From positions 186,001-250,000 of the forward strand of contig LR134495.1 in assembly GCA_900638155.1 (NCBI GenBank): a DNA stretch of 64,000 nt, in the 5' to 3' direction. This DNA is from Mannheimia haemolytica. Its GTDB lineage: Bacteria; Pseudomonadota; Gammaproteobacteria; Enterobacterales; Pasteurellaceae. How positions within the stretch are numbered: position 1 is the first letter of the stretch; each line of letters opens with the position of its first letter. Position numbers and translations under genes: made by a program. The notes beneath the pieces were generated by a model. That model worked only from the letters and a program-made list of their open reading frames with translations. It was not told where the DNA came from and made no database searches. This document shows, in pieces, positions 8,882 through 18,641 of this stretch.

Positions 8882-9076
8882 GTTACTTTTCTTTGCTTCG
8901 CCAAAGAAAAGTAACCAAAAGAAAGGCGGCCCGAACGTGTTTGAATTGGTAGGAAAATTTACTCTGAGCGAAGCGAATGTAAATTTTCCGTGAAACCAAT
9001 TCAAACTAAGTGAGGATAAGCGGTGAAGTAGGGGTGTTTCTTTGGTTACTTTCTTTGCACAAGCAAAGAAAGTAAC
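8882..9076. repeat. 195-bp composite palindromic element between queH and fabD
   Basis: The element is built of four perfect inverted repeats. There are terminal hairpins at 8882-8915 (14-bp stem GTTACTTTTCTTTG, 6-nt loop) and 9045-9076 (14-bp stem GTTACTTTCTTTGC, loop ACAA). Between them, nested arms GTTTGAATTGGT/ACCAATTCAAAC (8939-8950, 8995-9006) enclose GGAAAATTTAC/GTAAATTTTCC (8952-8962, 8979-8989). It occupies nearly all of the queH-fabD gap. It carries no open frame and resembles dispersed palindromic repeats seen in many genomes. Confidence 0.75.
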
Positions 9077-9129
9077 GAAAACTCAGATATAGATTTCAAC
9101 TTAAAAATTTACAGAAGGAATAATAACAA

Positions 9130-10065
9130 ATGTCAAAATTCGCTATGGTTTTCCCCGGTCAAGGCTCACAAGCGGTTGGAATGCTTGCCGACCTTGCGCC
9201 ACAATATCCAATCGTGGAAGAAACCTTCAAACAAGCAAGTGATGTGCTTGGCTATGACTTATGGGATTTAGTGCAAAACGGTACTGCCGAAGAGTTAGGG
9301 CAAACCCACCGCACTCAACCTGCGTTGCTTGCCTCAAGCGTGGCACTTTTCCGCATTTGGCAACAAAAATTCCCTGAGCAAAAACCAGCCGTGATGGCAG
9401 GACATAGCTTGGGGGAATACTCAGCATTGGTGTGTGCCGGTGTGTTGGATTTCCAAGATGCGATTAAATTGGTCGAATTGCGTGGTCGTGCAATGCAAGA
9501 GGCTGTTCCGGCTGGTAGCGGTGCGATGTTTGCGATTATCGGCTTAGACAACGAAAGCATTATCAAAGCCTGCGAGCAAGCAGCAAACGAGACCGGTGAA
9601 ATCGTCTCTGCGGTAAACTTTAACAGCCCGGGGCAGGTTGTGATTGCCGGAACAAAAACAGCTGCCGAGCGTGCCGGAGAACTGTGCAAAGAAGCAGGTG
9701 CAAAACGTGCGTTACCATTAGCGGTGAGCGTACCTTCACACTGTGCTTTAATGAAACCGGCGGCAGAAAAATTAGCCGAAGCCTTGCAAAATATTGAGCT
9801 AAATCAACCGCTTGTCCCTGTTATCAACAACGTGGATGTGGCAGTGGAAACAGATGCCGATACCATTCGTAATGCACTTGTTCGCCAACTTTACAGCCCT
9901 GTTCGTTGGACGGAAACCGTTGAAAAAATGGCACAAGATGGCATCACTACTTTATATGAAATCGGTCCGAACAAAGTCTTAACCGGTTTGGCTGGTCGTA
10001 TTGTGAAAGAATTATCGGCAAAAGCGGTAAACGATGTTGCCAGCTTTGAGGCGGTTGAGGCTTAA
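9130..10065 (+). CDS. fabD: Malonyl-CoA:ACP transacylase
   Basis: FabD moves malonyl from CoA to acyl carrier protein, supplying the extender unit for fatty acid synthesis. The 311-residue protein begins with FPGQGSQAVGM and holds the serine nucleophile in GHSLGEYSAL (near residues 91-100). It also has the active-site histidine region SVPSHCALM (near 201) and the conserved arginine in VELRGRAMQ (near 117). AGAAGGAATAATAACAA precedes ATG. It is the first gene of a fabD - membrane protein - fabG cluster; no fabH or acpP is present alongside. Confidence 0.97.
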   Translation: MSKFAMVFPGQGSQAVGMLADLAPQYPIVEETFKQASDVLGYDLWDLVQNGTAEELGQTHRTQPALLASSVALFRIWQQKFPEQKPAVMAGHSLGEYSALVCAGVLDFQDAIKLVELRGRAMQEAVPAGSGAMFAIIGLDNESIIKACEQAANETGEIVSAVNFNSPGQVVIAGTKTAAERAGELCKEAGAKRALPLAVSVPSHCALMKPAAEKLAEALQNIELNQPLVPVINNVDVAVETDADTIRNALVRQLYSPVRWTETVEKMAQDGITTLYEIGPNKVLTGLAGRIVKELSAKAVNDVASFEAVEA

Positions 10066-10081
10066 TTTTCAGGAGCGTAAA

Positions 10082-10546
10082 ATGAGCAAAGAAACCCTCT
10101 TTATGCTAACCAGTGCATTGATTGCCTTAGTGATTTTACCTTTAGCTTATACTGTTGGTATCGCTAAAGAAACATTAGACGTAAATATGGGAATGTTAGT
10201 CATTGCTGCCGGTTGCTCATTTTTAGCCTATTTTTTAAGTCTAAACCCCAAAATCCGCCACGCCTTTATCGGTGGCTCGGCTATTACAGCTGCCGCTATT
10301 CAAGCTTGGGCATTATATGGTGTGCTGTTAAGCAATAGCGATCCAAAAGGGGCGGTGGTATTGTTCCAAATGTATCTGTTTAGTAGTTTAGGGCCACTGG
10401 TTTTTTCAGCCATTTGGGCATTTACTCGCCCTCGTTGGATTTATCCTAAACAAGGTAGTGCGGTGAAATATGCCTTATTTGGTGGCTTAACGACCGTGAT
10501 AAACTACTTTATTACCCTTTTTATTTTTTATATTCTGACGTTATAA
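10082..10546 (+). CDS. Unknown inner-membrane protein between fabD and fabG
   Basis: The 154-residue protein has about five hydrophobic helices (roughly residues 6-26, 33-51, 60-80, 90-112 and 128-150) with short loops. I recognise no family. ATG 10082 has CAGGAG 7 nt upstream and begins MSKETLFMLTS; an earlier ATG inside fabD would add 16 residues and is unlikely. It lies 16 bp after fabD and 20 bp before fabG, so it is probably co-transcribed. A role in lipid metabolism would be guilt by association only. Confidence 0.8.
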   Translation: MSKETLFMLTSALIALVILPLAYTVGIAKETLDVNMGMLVIAAGCSFLAYFLSLNPKIRHAFIGGSAITAAAIQAWALYGVLLSNSDPKGAVVLFQMYLFSSLGPLVFSAIWAFTRPRWIYPKQGSAVKYALFGGLTTVINYFITLFIFYILTL

Positions 10547-10566
10547 CGTCATACTAAGGAGAATTT

Positions 10567-11289
10567 ATGAGCAAAATCGCATTAGTCACGGGAGCAACCC
10601 GTGGAATCGGCAAAGCGATTGCCGAAGAATTGGTAGCAAAAGGCTACATCGTAGTCGGCACCGCAACCTCTGAAAAAGGAGCGGAATCCATTTCAGCTTA
10701 TTTAGGTGAGAACGGCAAAGGCTTAGTGCTAAATGTTGCCAATGCAGAATCCATCGAGAGCGTATTAAAGCAGATCAAAGAGACCTTTGGCGATGTGGAC
10801 GTGTTAGTCAATAACGCCGGCATCACACGTGATGGCTTATTAATGCGTATGAAAGATGACGATTGGTTCGACATCATTCAAACTAACTTAACTTCGGTTT
10901 ATCGTTTATCCAAAGCGGTATTACGCCCGATGATGAAAAAAGGCGGGCGTATTATCACGATCGGTTCGGTGGTCGGCTCAATGGGCAACCCAGGGCAAAC
11001 CAACTACTGTGCTGCCAAAGCAGGCTTAGTTGGTTTTTCTAAATCTTTAGCGAAAGAAGTAGCAAGCCGCGGCATTACGGTAAACGTGGTCGCGCCGGGT
11101 TTTATTGCCACCGATATGACCGATGAATTAAACGAAGAACAACGCAATGCAATTCTTAGCCAAATCCCAGCCGGCGAACTCGGCTCTCCACAAGATATTG
11201 CTAAAGCAGTCGCTTTCTTAGCCAGCGATGATGCTCGTTATATCAATGGAGAAACCCTGCACGTTAATGGTGGCTTATATATGAGCTAA
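10567..11289 (+). CDS. fabG: 3-oxoacyl-ACP reductase
   Basis: FabG reduces 3-oxoacyl-ACP with NADPH in each elongation cycle of fatty acid synthesis. The 240-residue protein is a classical short-chain dehydrogenase. It has the nucleotide loop TGATRGIGKAI (8-18), NNAGITRDGLLMRM (near 83), the catalytic Ser in GSVVGSMGNPGQ and YCAAK (near 148-152, Tyr and Lys), and the C-terminal YINGETLHVNGGLYM. A strong AAGGAGAA lies upstream. A short terminator follows, so the fab cluster ends here. Confidence 0.97.
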   Translation: MSKIALVTGATRGIGKAIAEELVAKGYIVVGTATSEKGAESISAYLGENGKGLVLNVANAESIESVLKQIKETFGDVDVLVNNAGITRDGLLMRMKDDDWFDIIQTNLTSVYRLSKAVLRPMMKKGGRIITIGSVVGSMGNPGQTNYCAAKAGLVGFSKSLAKEVASRGITVNVVAPGFIATDMTDELNEEQRNAILSQIPAGELGSPQDIAKAVAFLASDDARYINGETLHVNGGLYMS

Positions 11290-11290
11290 T

Positions 11291-11311
11291 CCGCTACAAG
11301 CGGTCTTTTTT
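11291..11311 (+). terminator. Terminator after fabG, containing an uptake signal
   Basis: The short stem CCGCT-ACA-AGCGG (11291-11303) is followed by TCTTTTTT. The loop and right arm form the uptake signal ACAAGCGGTC (11296-11305). Confidence 0.65.
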
Positions 11312-11401
11312 CAACCGAGCTTTGTAAATTCAGAGTTCGGTTTTGTTATTTGTTATTTTGTGTTATCACCTGCTTTATAGGTGAAAAAGTGTGAATATGT
11401 T

Positions 11402-12700
11402 ATGACTAGAAATACATTAGTAGTAGGCTTTTTATTGTTTGCTATTTTCTTTGGTGCCGGCAATCTGATTTTCCCACCAAAATTAGGTTATGAAAGTAGT
11501 ACAGAATTTTTCTCAGCCATTTCAGGCTTTGTTTTAACTGGAGTAGGGCTTCCTCTACTCGGTATTATCGTCAGTGCATTTTATAATGGAGGCTATAAAT
11601 CTGCATTAGACAAAATCCATCCTTGGTTTTCTTTAGCATTCCTAACTTCTATCTATTTAGCGATCGGGCCATTCTTTGCCGGTCCACGCACGGCAGCAAC
11701 TGCCTATGAAATGGCGATAATGCCGTTTTTAGGAGACTCCAGCCAAATATCAATGTTAATTTTTACCTTAATTTACTTTGCTCTTACCCTATGGTTAGCG
11801 CTAAATCCAAGTAAAATGGTTGATCGCATTGGTGCAATTCTTACTCCGATCTTGCTTATCACCATCATTGGATTAGTTATTCGAGCCGGCTTTATTTTAG
11901 ATGCCGATCCACAAATCATTACGTCTAATACGAATGAACAATCTTACTTTTTTAAAGGTATGGTTGATGGCTATCTAACTATGGATGCACTTGCTTCGTT
12001 AGCCTATTCGGTAATTGTATTAAATGCTATTCGTGGGAAAGGGGTAAGCCAAGCCGCATTACAACGCCAAACAGTTGCTGCTGGCTTAGTTGCAGCAGTT
12101 GCTCTAGCCGTAATTTATATTTCATTAGGTTGGATTGGTAATAATATGCCAATTAGTGCAGACACACTTTCGATGTTATCAGAAAGAAAATTGGATCTAG
12201 GCACTTACATTCTTAACACTGTGACTACCCAAGCCTTTGGTGAACTCGGACGTAGTGTCTTAGGAGTGATTGTTTCACTTGCCTGTTTAACCACTGCTGT
12301 CGGTTTAGCCGTATCAGTCAGTGAATACTTTAATGAAATTTTTCCGAAAATTTCATATAAAGTTTATGCTATCTTATTTACTGTGATTAGTTTTACTGTT
12401 GCTAACCAAGGATTAAAAGAAGTTATTAGCAAATCCATTCCGGTATTATTAGTTCTCTACCCAATAGCAATGACTGTCATTTTAATGTTGCTGATTAATT
12501 TAGTGATTAAACTTCCGTTGTCTGCACAACGTCTATCACTCCTATTAGTGACAATTGTAGCGATAGCTTCAGTTGCCGGTGTCGGGTTTACCGAAAACTT
12601 GCCTCTAAAATCTTACTCGATGGAATGGCTACCTTTCGCTATCATTGGAGCTATTATTGGAGCAATTATCCACCCGCTTACCGGTCGAAAGCATAAATAA
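11402..12700 (+). CDS. brnQ: Branched-chain amino acid transporter, LIVCS family
   Basis: BrnQ imports leucine, isoleucine and valine with a cation across the inner membrane. The 432-residue protein has about 12 helices and the family signature FFGAGNLIFPPKLG (near residues 19-32), followed by GPRTAATAYEMA near 92. ATG 11402 gives the usual MTRNTLVVGF start; an in-frame GTG at 11381 would add seven residues and neither start has a strong ribosome site. The gene is monocistronic with its own terminator. Confidence 0.93.
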   Translation: MTRNTLVVGFLLFAIFFGAGNLIFPPKLGYESSTEFFSAISGFVLTGVGLPLLGIIVSAFYNGGYKSALDKIHPWFSLAFLTSIYLAIGPFFAGPRTAATAYEMAIMPFLGDSSQISMLIFTLIYFALTLWLALNPSKMVDRIGAILTPILLITIIGLVIRAGFILDADPQIITSNTNEQSYFFKGMVDGYLTMDALASLAYSVIVLNAIRGKGVSQAALQRQTVAAGLVAAVALAVIYISLGWIGNNMPISADTLSMLSERKLDLGTYILNTVTTQAFGELGRSVLGVIVSLACLTTAVGLAVSVSEYFNEIFPKISYKVYAILFTVISFTVANQGLKEVISKSIPVLLVLYPIAMTVILMLLINLVIKLPLSAQRLSLLLVTIVAIASVAGVGFTENLPLKSYSMEWLPFAIIGAIIGAIIHPLTGRKHK

Positions 12701-12705
12701 AGTAA

Positions 12706-12734
12706 AGGCAGTGAGCATTCACTGCCTCTTTTTT
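12706..12734 (+). terminator. Terminator after brnQ
   Basis: AGGCAGTGA-GCAT-TCACTGCCT (12706-12727) is a perfect 9-bp stem followed by CTTTTTT. It ends 12 bp before the mutM start codon. Confidence 0.9.
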
Positions 12735-12745
12735 AGGAGAGAATA

Positions 12746-13570
12746 ATGCCTGAATTACCCGAAGTTGAAACCAGCGTTCGTGGTGTATCGCCCTATTTGG
12801 TTGGGCAAACTATTGAACAAATCATCGTTCGTCAGCCAAAGTTACGTTGGGCGGTGAGTCCTGAATTAAGCCAAATGGCAGGGGCAAAAATTACCGCAGT
12901 AGAAAGACGTGCCAAATATCTGATTATCCGCACCGACAAAGGCGATATTTTGGTGCATCTAGGAATGTCCGGCTCGCTCGGGATTTTGTCTCAAACCGCC
13001 GATATCGCTTTCGGTAAGCACGACCACATCGATTTAGTCACCACCAACGGCACAATTTTACGCTACAACGACCCTCGCAAATTCGGTTGTTGGCTGTGGG
13101 CGGAACAAGCGGAAACGCACGAACTGGTTGCTAAACTTGGACCGGAGCCACTATCAGAGGCGTTTACAAGCGGTTATCTTTTTGCAAAAAGTCGCAAAAA
13201 AACCACCGCTTGCAAGCAGTTTATTATGAATAATGACATCGTGGTCGGCGTGGGTAATATTTACGCTTGTGAGAGCCTGTTTATGGCAGGTATTCACCCT
13301 GAACTTGCCGCCCAGAACTTAACCGAAAAACAGTGCGAACGTTTAGTAAAAACCATCAAAGAAGTACTAACGAAAGCGATTATTCAAGGCGGCACAACAC
13401 TGAAAGATTTTATCCAACCTGATGGCAAACCGGGCTATTTCGCTCAAGTGTTGCAAGTGTATGGAAGAAAAGGGGAAGCCTGTAATGACTGCGGAAAGAC
13501 AATTGAAACCAAAGTAATCGGGCAGCGTAATACCTATTTTTGCCCAAAGTGTCAGAGATTGCCGAAATAA
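12746..13570 (+). CDS. mutM: Formamidopyrimidine-DNA glycosylase (Fpg)
   Basis: MutM excises 8-oxoguanine and ring-opened purines and nicks the abasic site, protecting against oxidative mutation. The 274-residue protein starts [12 protein letters not shown], with the catalytic N-terminal proline and Glu3. It has the conserved lysine in RRAKYLII (near 58) and ends in a zinc finger, CNDCGKTI...YFCPKCQ (near 249-271). GGAGAGAATA precedes the start. A terminator separates it from brnQ, so it has its own promoter or relies on readthrough. Confidence 0.97.
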   Translation: MPELPEVETSVRGVSPYLVGQTIEQIIVRQPKLRWAVSPELSQMAGAKITAVERRAKYLIIRTDKGDILVHLGMSGSLGILSQTADIAFGKHDHIDLVTTNGTILRYNDPRKFGCWLWAEQAETHELVAKLGPEPLSEAFTSGYLFAKSRKKTTACKQFIMNNDIVVGVGNIYACESLFMAGIHPELAAQNLTEKQCERLVKTIKEVLTKAIIQGGTTLKDFIQPDGKPGYFAQVLQVYGRKGEACNDCGKTIETKVIGQRNTYFCPKCQRLPK

Positions 13571-13582
13571 TCTAATAATAAA

Positions 13583-13605
13583 CTCTCTCCCCCTGAGGGA
13601 GAGAG
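13583..13605. repeat. Palindromic repeat between convergent mutM and dtd
   Basis: CTCTCTCCC (13583-13591) pairs with GGGAGAGAG (13597-13605) around a 5-nt loop. A second weak palindrome, GCTTGTT...AACAAGC, follows at about 13610-13637. There is no T-run, but it could stall both converging transcripts. Confidence 0.55.
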
Positions 13606-13652
13606 ACAGCTTGTTGAAACGTTAAGTGAAACAAGCAGAGAGAGGGTAAAAC

Positions 13653-14087
13653 CTAAACCTGCAACCAAAAGGTAACAGGCCCGTCATTTTGTAGGCTGAC
13701 TTGCATATCGGCTGCAAATTGTCCGGTTTGGGTGTGAATTTTAGTAGCGGCTTGTTGATGAAAGTAGGCATACAAACGCTCGGCATCAGCCGGGCTTGCC
13801 CCTTTTGAGAAACTAGGTCGCAAGCCTTTATTGGTATCCGCCGCAAGGGTAAACTGTGAAACCACTAATAAGCTGCCGCCGGCTTGCTGTACGTTTAAAT
13901 TCATTTTCCCCTCGCTATCCGAAAACACCCGATAATTCAGCACTTTTTCCAGTAGCTTATCCGCTTTCGCTTCATCATCGTCTTTTTCCACACCGAGCAA
14001 CACCAACAAACCGCTCGCAATTTCACCAACGGTTTGCCCTTCAACCTCCACTTTTGCGAATTTAACCCGCTGAATTAAGCCTATCAT
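13653..14087 (-). CDS. dtd: D-aminoacyl-tRNA deacylase
   Basis: Dtd hydrolyses D-amino acids wrongly attached to tRNA. The 144-residue protein starts [15 protein letters not shown], has the active-site segment [19 protein letters not shown] (near residues 77-95), and has the Gly-cisPro-type motif KGASPADA (near 104). It is the last gene of a proA-yihY-dtd run, and its start overlaps the end of the yihY-like gene by 26 bp, which suggests translational coupling. Confidence 0.95.
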   Translation of the reverse strand: MIGLIQRVKFAKVEVEGQTVGEIASGLLVLLGVEKDDDEAKADKLLEKVLNYRVFSDSEGKMNLNVQQAGGSLLVVSQFTLAADTNKGLRPSFSKGASPADAERLYAYFHQQAATKIHTQTGQFAADMQVSLQNDGPVTFWLQV

Positions 14088-14907
14088 TAACGCTCCCCTT
14101 ATCTGTTTCCATTTCGTCTAAAACCGCCGCAAATTGTCCGCCAAGTAATACCACCTGCCAACTTAACTGAATCCATAACAGCATAATCGGTAACACCGCT
14201 AATGCTCCATAAATTGCCTGATAAGACGGAAAAGCAGTAATATACCAAATAAAGGCTTTCTTCCCTAAGGTAAAGAAAATCGCTGCCATTAATGCCCCGA
14301 TAGCAGCGTGTATAAATTTTACCTTTCTAATCGGAATAAATTTATACACTAAGGTAAAAAGTAACCAAATTAATAAAAACGGCGTCAATTCTAATAAATG
14401 CTGCCCGAGCGATAACGCCCCACTTCCATTAAAAATAGAAAGCGACATCACATAGGTGCTAATTGCAATACTCGCGCCGGCAAGCAGCGGCCCAAACAGC
14501 AAAATGAGAAAATAAAGCAAAAAAGAGAACCACATCGGGCGCTGACGATTATCGTGCCAAATGGTATTCAATGCCTCATCAATACTCTTAATCAGCATAA
14601 TAGTAACCACAAATAAGCCGATAAAACTTACCAGCCCCATTTGTTTAGCATTACTGACAAACAACTCAATGTATTCCGACACCATCTCGCTCGCACTCGG
14701 GGCAAAGTTGTCATAAATGAACGCTTTTAACTGCTCGTTTGCTTCGTGGAAAATCGGAAAAAAGGTAAAAATGGAAAACAGCACGACAATAAACGGCACT
14801 ATCGCCAGCATTGTGCTATAAGTGAGATAACCGGCTGAAATCGCAATGTTATTTTCATTATAACGCTTGGCAAAGAGCTTAATAAATCTCCACAGTCGAT
14901 TTAACAT
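14062..14907 (-). CDS. YihY/UPF0761 family inner-membrane protein
   Basis: The 281-residue protein has about six membrane segments and the family patterns [20 protein letters not shown] (near residue 19) and [11 protein letters not shown] (near 114). The family was once called ribonuclease BN by mistake; its real role is not established. The gene starts 1 bp after the end of proA and overlaps dtd. Yih-type genes next to dtd are common in gamma-proteobacteria. Confidence 0.88.
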   Translation of the reverse strand: MLNRLWRFIKLFAKRYNENNIAISAGYLTYSTMLAIVPFIVVLFSIFTFFPIFHEANEQLKAFIYDNFAPSASEMVSEYIELFVSNAKQMGLVSFIGLFVVTIMLIKSIDEALNTIWHDNRQRPMWFSFLLYFLILLFGPLLAGASIAISTYVMSLSIFNGSGALSLGQHLLELTPFLLIWLLFTLVYKFIPIRKVKFIHAAIGALMAAIFFTLGKKAFIWYITAFPSYQAIYGALAVLPIMLLWIQLSWQVVLLGGQFAAVLDEMETDKGSVNDRLNSAG

Positions 14908-14908
14908 C

Positions 14909-16147
14909 TTAACCTCTCACCAAATAATCGCCTTCACACACCCATTTGTAGGTGGTTAAGGCTTCTAATCCCATCGGGCCACGAGCGTGTAATTTTTGTG
15001 TGCTAACCGCCACTTCCGCACCTAACCCAAACTCACCACCATCGGTGAAACGGGTACTAGCATTAATATAAACCGCCGCTGCATCAACCTGTTGTACAAA
15101 TTGACGGGCAAGTTGGTAGTCAGAGGTTAAAATCCCCTCTGAATGCTGCGAACCATAGTGGCGGATATGCTCTACCGCTTGTTGCAAGTCATTTACCACT
15201 ACCACATTAAGATCAAGCGATAACCACTCTCGGCTCAATTTTTCCTGATCAAGCGGTTCAATTCCCTCAATTTTTTGTAAATCGTTACTGTGAATGGTGA
15301 CGCCAAGCTGTTGCATTTTCGCGACCAATTTCGGCAAAAATTCCACCGCAATCGCTTTTTCCACCAACAACGTCTCTAGCGTATTGCAAGTACTTGGGCG
15401 TTGCGTTTTAGCATTGGCGATGAGCTCAAGAGATTTCTCCTGATCCGCCGTTTTTTCCACAAACAGATGGCAAACCCCAATGCCGCCCACAATTACCGGA
15501 ATGGTCGAATTTTCTTTGCAGAATTGATGTAAACCTGCTCCACCTCGAGGGATCACCATATCAATGTAGCGATCCAATTTCAGTAACTCTAACAATAAGG
15601 CTCGATCCGGATCCGTCACCACCTGCACTGCCAATTTCGGCAAGCCGGCTTTTTCTAACGCATCTTGCACTACATCAACCAACACAGCATTGGTAAATTT
15701 GGTCTCTTTACCGCCACGCAAAATCACCGCATTGCCGGTTTTGAGGCATAATGATGCCACATCAATCGTTACATTCGGGCGAGCTTCATAAATGGTTAAA
15801 ATCACCCCGAGCGGCACACGCTGGCGTTCGATTTTCAAACCGCTGTTTAATACGCCACCGTCCATCACCTGCCCGACAGGATCCGCTAATTTGGCAACGT
15901 TTCGCACATCGTTGGCAATGCATTTCAGCCGATCTTCATTCAACAATAAGCGGTCAATAATCGCCAATGAAATCCCTTGTGCTTGGGCAAATTCAATATC
16001 TTTGGCATTGGCGTATAAAATTTCTTCTGCACGTTGCTCAAGGCTGTCGGCAATCGTGAGTAAGGCTTGGTTTTTCTGTAGGTTGCCAAATTGAGCCAGC
16101 TCAAAACTGGCTTGTTTGGCTTGCTGGGCAAGTTCTATCATCTGCAT
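14909..16147 (-). CDS. proA: Gamma-glutamyl phosphate reductase
   Basis: ProA reduces gamma-glutamyl phosphate to glutamate semialdehyde with NADPH, the second step of proline synthesis. The 412-residue protein is an aldehyde-dehydrogenase relative with [18 protein letters not shown] (near 107-124), [10 protein letters not shown] (near 143), the catalytic cysteine in [17 protein letters not shown] (near 255), and the C-terminal [20 protein letters not shown] (near 364). It leads the proA-yihY-dtd run. proB is not in the window. Confidence 0.96.
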   Translation of the reverse strand: MQMIELAQQAKQASFELAQFGNLQKNQALLTIADSLEQRAEEILYANAKDIEFAQAQGISLAIIDRLLLNEDRLKCIANDVRNVAKLADPVGQVMDGGVLNSGLKIERQRVPLGVILTIYEARPNVTIDVASLCLKTGNAVILRGGKETKFTNAVLVDVVQDALEKAGLPKLAVQVVTDPDRALLLELLKLDRYIDMVIPRGGAGLHQFCKENSTIPVIVGGIGVCHLFVEKTADQEKSLELIANAKTQRPSTCNTLETLLVEKAIAVEFLPKLVAKMQQLGVTIHSNDLQKIEGIEPLDQEKLSREWLSLDLNVVVVNDLQQAVEHIRHYGSQHSEGILTSDYQLARQFVQQVDAAAVYINASTRFTDGGEFGLGAEVAVSTQKLHARGPMGLEALTTYKWVCEGDYLVRG

Positions 16148-16285
16148 AACTTTCTTCTCATTGATTAATTACGCCATAATCTAACACGTTCTTTTATGTG
16201 AAGAAATATGCAAAAGCCAAGAAAATTGGATAAAATGGGGGGAATTTGTGAGTAAACGCACTTTATGAAAAATCTGTAACTAACT

Positions 16286-16398
16286 CCCCTCTTTAGAAAA
16301 GAGGGGGCGGGGGAGATTTGATTACGATACCAAAATGTCGTATGAGCAAAAATTTACTTCTGCCAAATCTCCCCTAGCCCCTCTTTGCTAAAGAGGGG
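16286..16398. repeat. Inverted pair of the 'AAATCTCCCC' repeat upstream of mutL
   Basis: One copy reads CCCCTCTTT...GAGATTTG (16286-16320, inverted) and the other CAAATCTCCCC...AAGAGGGG (16364-16398), separated by 43 bp. Each arm is itself a small palindrome (CCCCTCTTT-N4-AAAGAGGGG). The same repeat recurs at 47622, 56042 and inside the portal gene at 57421. It fills much of the 307-bp proA-mutL interval; the rest (16148-16285) is AT-rich and must carry the divergent promoters, which I cannot place. Confidence 0.75.
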
Positions 16399-16454
16399 AA
16401 CTGGATCGAGCATAACATACTTACCTAACACTACCCAAACTTTAGGCAAACATC

Positions 16455-18353
16455 ATGACACCCAACACCCCAACACAGCTAATCCACATTCTTCCGCCGC
16501 AACTGGCAAACCAAATTGCTGCCGGCGAGGTGGTGGAACGCCCTGCGTCTGTTGTAAAGGAGCTGGTGGAAAACAGTTTAGATGCCGGAGCCAATACCAT
16601 TCAAATCGACATTGAAAAAGGCGGCTCTCAGCTTATCCGCATCCGAGATAACGGCTGTGGTATCAGCAAGCAAGATTTACCGCTGGCACTTGCTCGCCAC
16701 GCCACCAGTAAAATCAGTAGCCTAGAAGATTTAGAGTCGATTTTAAGCCTTGGCTTTCGGGGAGAGGCGTTAGCGAGTATCAGCTCGGTTTCACGTTTAA
16801 CACTTACCTCTCGCACCGCAGAGCAAACCGAAGCGTGGCAAGCCTATGCACAAGGGCGGGAAATGGCGGTGGAAATTCAACCTGCCTCGCACCCGATTGG
16901 CACAACTATTGAAGTAGCAAATCTGTTTTTTAACACACCGGCACGGCGTAAATTTTTACGCACCGATAAAACCGAATTTGCTCATATTGACGAAGTGGTT
17001 CGCCGCATTGCCCTTGCCAAACCGAATATCAGTTTTACCTTAAGCCATAATGGTAAAATTGTCCACCAATATCGCAAAGTACAAGATAATTCGGTAGAGC
17101 AACAACAAAAACGGGTTGCAGCCATTTGCGGTGATGAGTTTATTCAACATTCCACTTATATTGACTGGCAACACGGGGATCTGCACCTGCACGGCTGGGT
17201 TGGCTCACCGGCTCTTGCCCGTCTGCAAAACGACCTTTGCTACAGCTATGTGAACGGGCGAATGATGCGGGATAAAACCATCAATCACGCCATTCGCCAA
17301 GCCTACGGCGACAGCATTGCAAGTGGTTACTATCCGGCTTTTGTGATCTTTTTGGATTTAGACCCGACAATGGTTGATGTAAACGTTCACCCGGCTAAAC
17401 ACGAGGTGCGTTTTCATCAAGGAAGACTGGTACACGACTTTATTTTGCAAGGCGTACTCAACAGCCTGCAACAAACCCAACCTACGTTTGAGCTGCGAAA
17501 TGAAGTGAACGAGCCGTTACCGAGCTATGTTCAATATACTAACCGCCAAGCCGCAGGGCAAAATATTTTTGTGTCGCAAACCGTTCCACAAGCGGTCGAA
17601 TTTACGCAAAAAAATGCAAATCGCTCAAGCTATACGCCTAAATTTGAAAGAAACTCCAGCGTGAGTTCATCTGCTCAAAAATGGTATAAAGAATTGGTGG
17701 GTGGCGATTTGCACGAGACAACACCAACCGTCAAACCTCAAAATCCTATTATTGAGCCCAAAATAGAAGCCCAAACCGAGCGCCAAAAAGAGTCTCAGAC
17801 AAAAGCAGAAGTTTCGCAAAAAATCACGCAAATTGCACCGCTTGCAAGCCACCATTCACAAGCCCTAGCGATTGTGAAAAACCAAGCGGTGTTAATTAAA
17901 GAAGAGGAAGATTTTTACCTGCTTTCATTGGCAACATTAGCCGAGCTTAAACTCAAGCTACAACTGGAAAAAGGGCAATCTCAAGCGTTGTTGATCCCAC
18001 TGAATCTCAGTTTAGATCAACAACAAACCGAACGCTGGCAACAGACCAAAGAAGAACTAACTGAGCTTGGCTTTTCGATCAGCGAAAAACAGTGGCAAGC
18101 CCAAACACGGCTCACAGTGCTTTCCGTGCCACAAGCCGTCAGAGAGCAAAACCTGCAACAGCTTTTATTTGCCCTGTTCAACCAAACACAAGCGGTCAAT
18201 TTAGCGGAATTTTTTGCAAAAAAATGTGAAAAATCCACCGCTTGCACGCTTAGTGATGTGATTGCTTTGCTCTCAGAAATTGAGCTTTATGCAAATGGGA
18301 AAAAAGAGCTGGAGGGAATAAGGAAGGAAGTGGATTTTTCCAAGTTTTTATAG
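16455..18353 (+). CDS. mutL: DNA mismatch repair protein MutL
   Basis: MutL links mismatch recognition by MutS to strand nicking by MutH. The 632-residue protein has a GHKL ATPase with [20 protein letters not shown] (near 16-35), ENSLDAGA (near 36-43, metal-binding Asn), DNGCGI (near 62) and the [10 protein letters not shown] lid (near 97). A linker rich in Gln, Thr and Lys (about 345-440) leads to the C-terminal dimerisation domain. No endonuclease DQHA motif is visible, as expected where MutH exists. A YafQ/DinJ pair now separates it from miaA. Confidence 0.96.
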   Translation: MTPNTPTQLIHILPPQLANQIAAGEVVERPASVVKELVENSLDAGANTIQIDIEKGGSQLIRIRDNGCGISKQDLPLALARHATSKISSLEDLESILSLGFRGEALASISSVSRLTLTSRTAEQTEAWQAYAQGREMAVEIQPASHPIGTTIEVANLFFNTPARRKFLRTDKTEFAHIDEVVRRIALAKPNISFTLSHNGKIVHQYRKVQDNSVEQQQKRVAAICGDEFIQHSTYIDWQHGDLHLHGWVGSPALARLQNDLCYSYVNGRMMRDKTINHAIRQAYGDSIASGYYPAFVIFLDLDPTMVDVNVHPAKHEVRFHQGRLVHDFILQGVLNSLQQTQPTFELRNEVNEPLPSYVQYTNRQAAGQNIFVSQTVPQAVEFTQKNANRSSYTPKFERNSSVSSSAQKWYKELVGGDLHETTPTVKPQNPIIEPKIEAQTERQKESQTKAEVSQKITQIAPLASHHSQALAIVKNQAVLIKEEEDFYLLSLATLAELKLKLQLEKGQSQALLIPLNLSLDQQQTERWQQTKEELTELGFSISEKQWQAQTRLTVLSVPQAVREQNLQQLLFALFNQTQAVNLAEFFAKKCEKSTACTLSDVIALLSEIELYANGKKELEGIRKEVDFSKFL

Positions 18354-18371
18354 GCTAAGGGGCAATACCCT

Positions 18372-18641
18372 TTAGCCAAATAAATGAGAGTGGCTGCCAA
18401 TTCGTAGTAGTTCTAACTTATCATCTTCCACTTTCCGATAGATAAGAACCAAATCAGGTTGGATATGGCAATCCCTAAAGCCTTTCCATTCACCTGTTAA
18501 AGCGTGATCACAGTATTTCTCAGGTAATGGCTTGTCATTAATCAGAAAATACAACGCCTCAATTAATGAGGAGGATAAAGACTCAACCGCACATTTTTTA
18601 TAGTCACGTTTAAAAGCATTACTATACTCAATCTCTCGCAT
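18372..18641 (-). CDS. yafQ: YafQ-type mRNA interferase toxin
   Basis: The 89-residue protein belongs to the RelE/ParE superfamily, YafQ branch; YafQ cuts ribosome-bound mRNA at in-frame AAA codons. It keeps the family's C-terminal half: DHALTGEWKGFRDCHIQPDLVLIY (about residues 45-68) and RIGSHSHLFG at the end. The histidines and aspartate match the positions of the known catalytic residues. It overlaps the antitoxin gene by 14 bp and lacks its own ribosome site, so it is probably translated by coupling. The pair is inserted antisense between mutL and miaA. Confidence 0.92.
   Translation of the reverse strand: MREIEYSNAFKRDYKKCAVESLSSSLIEALYFLINDKPLPEKYCDHALTGEWKGFRDCHIQPDLVLIYRKVEDDKLELLRIGSHSHLFG

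Noticed and set aside
8880..9129. Possible riboswitch upstream of fabD
   Set aside because: The structure is made of perfect palindromes typical of dispersed repeats, with no conserved aptamer core that I recognise.
10034..10081. Earlier start for the membrane protein inside fabD
   Set aside because: The first 16 residues would be basic codons overlapping fabD; ATG 10082 has a strong ribosome site.
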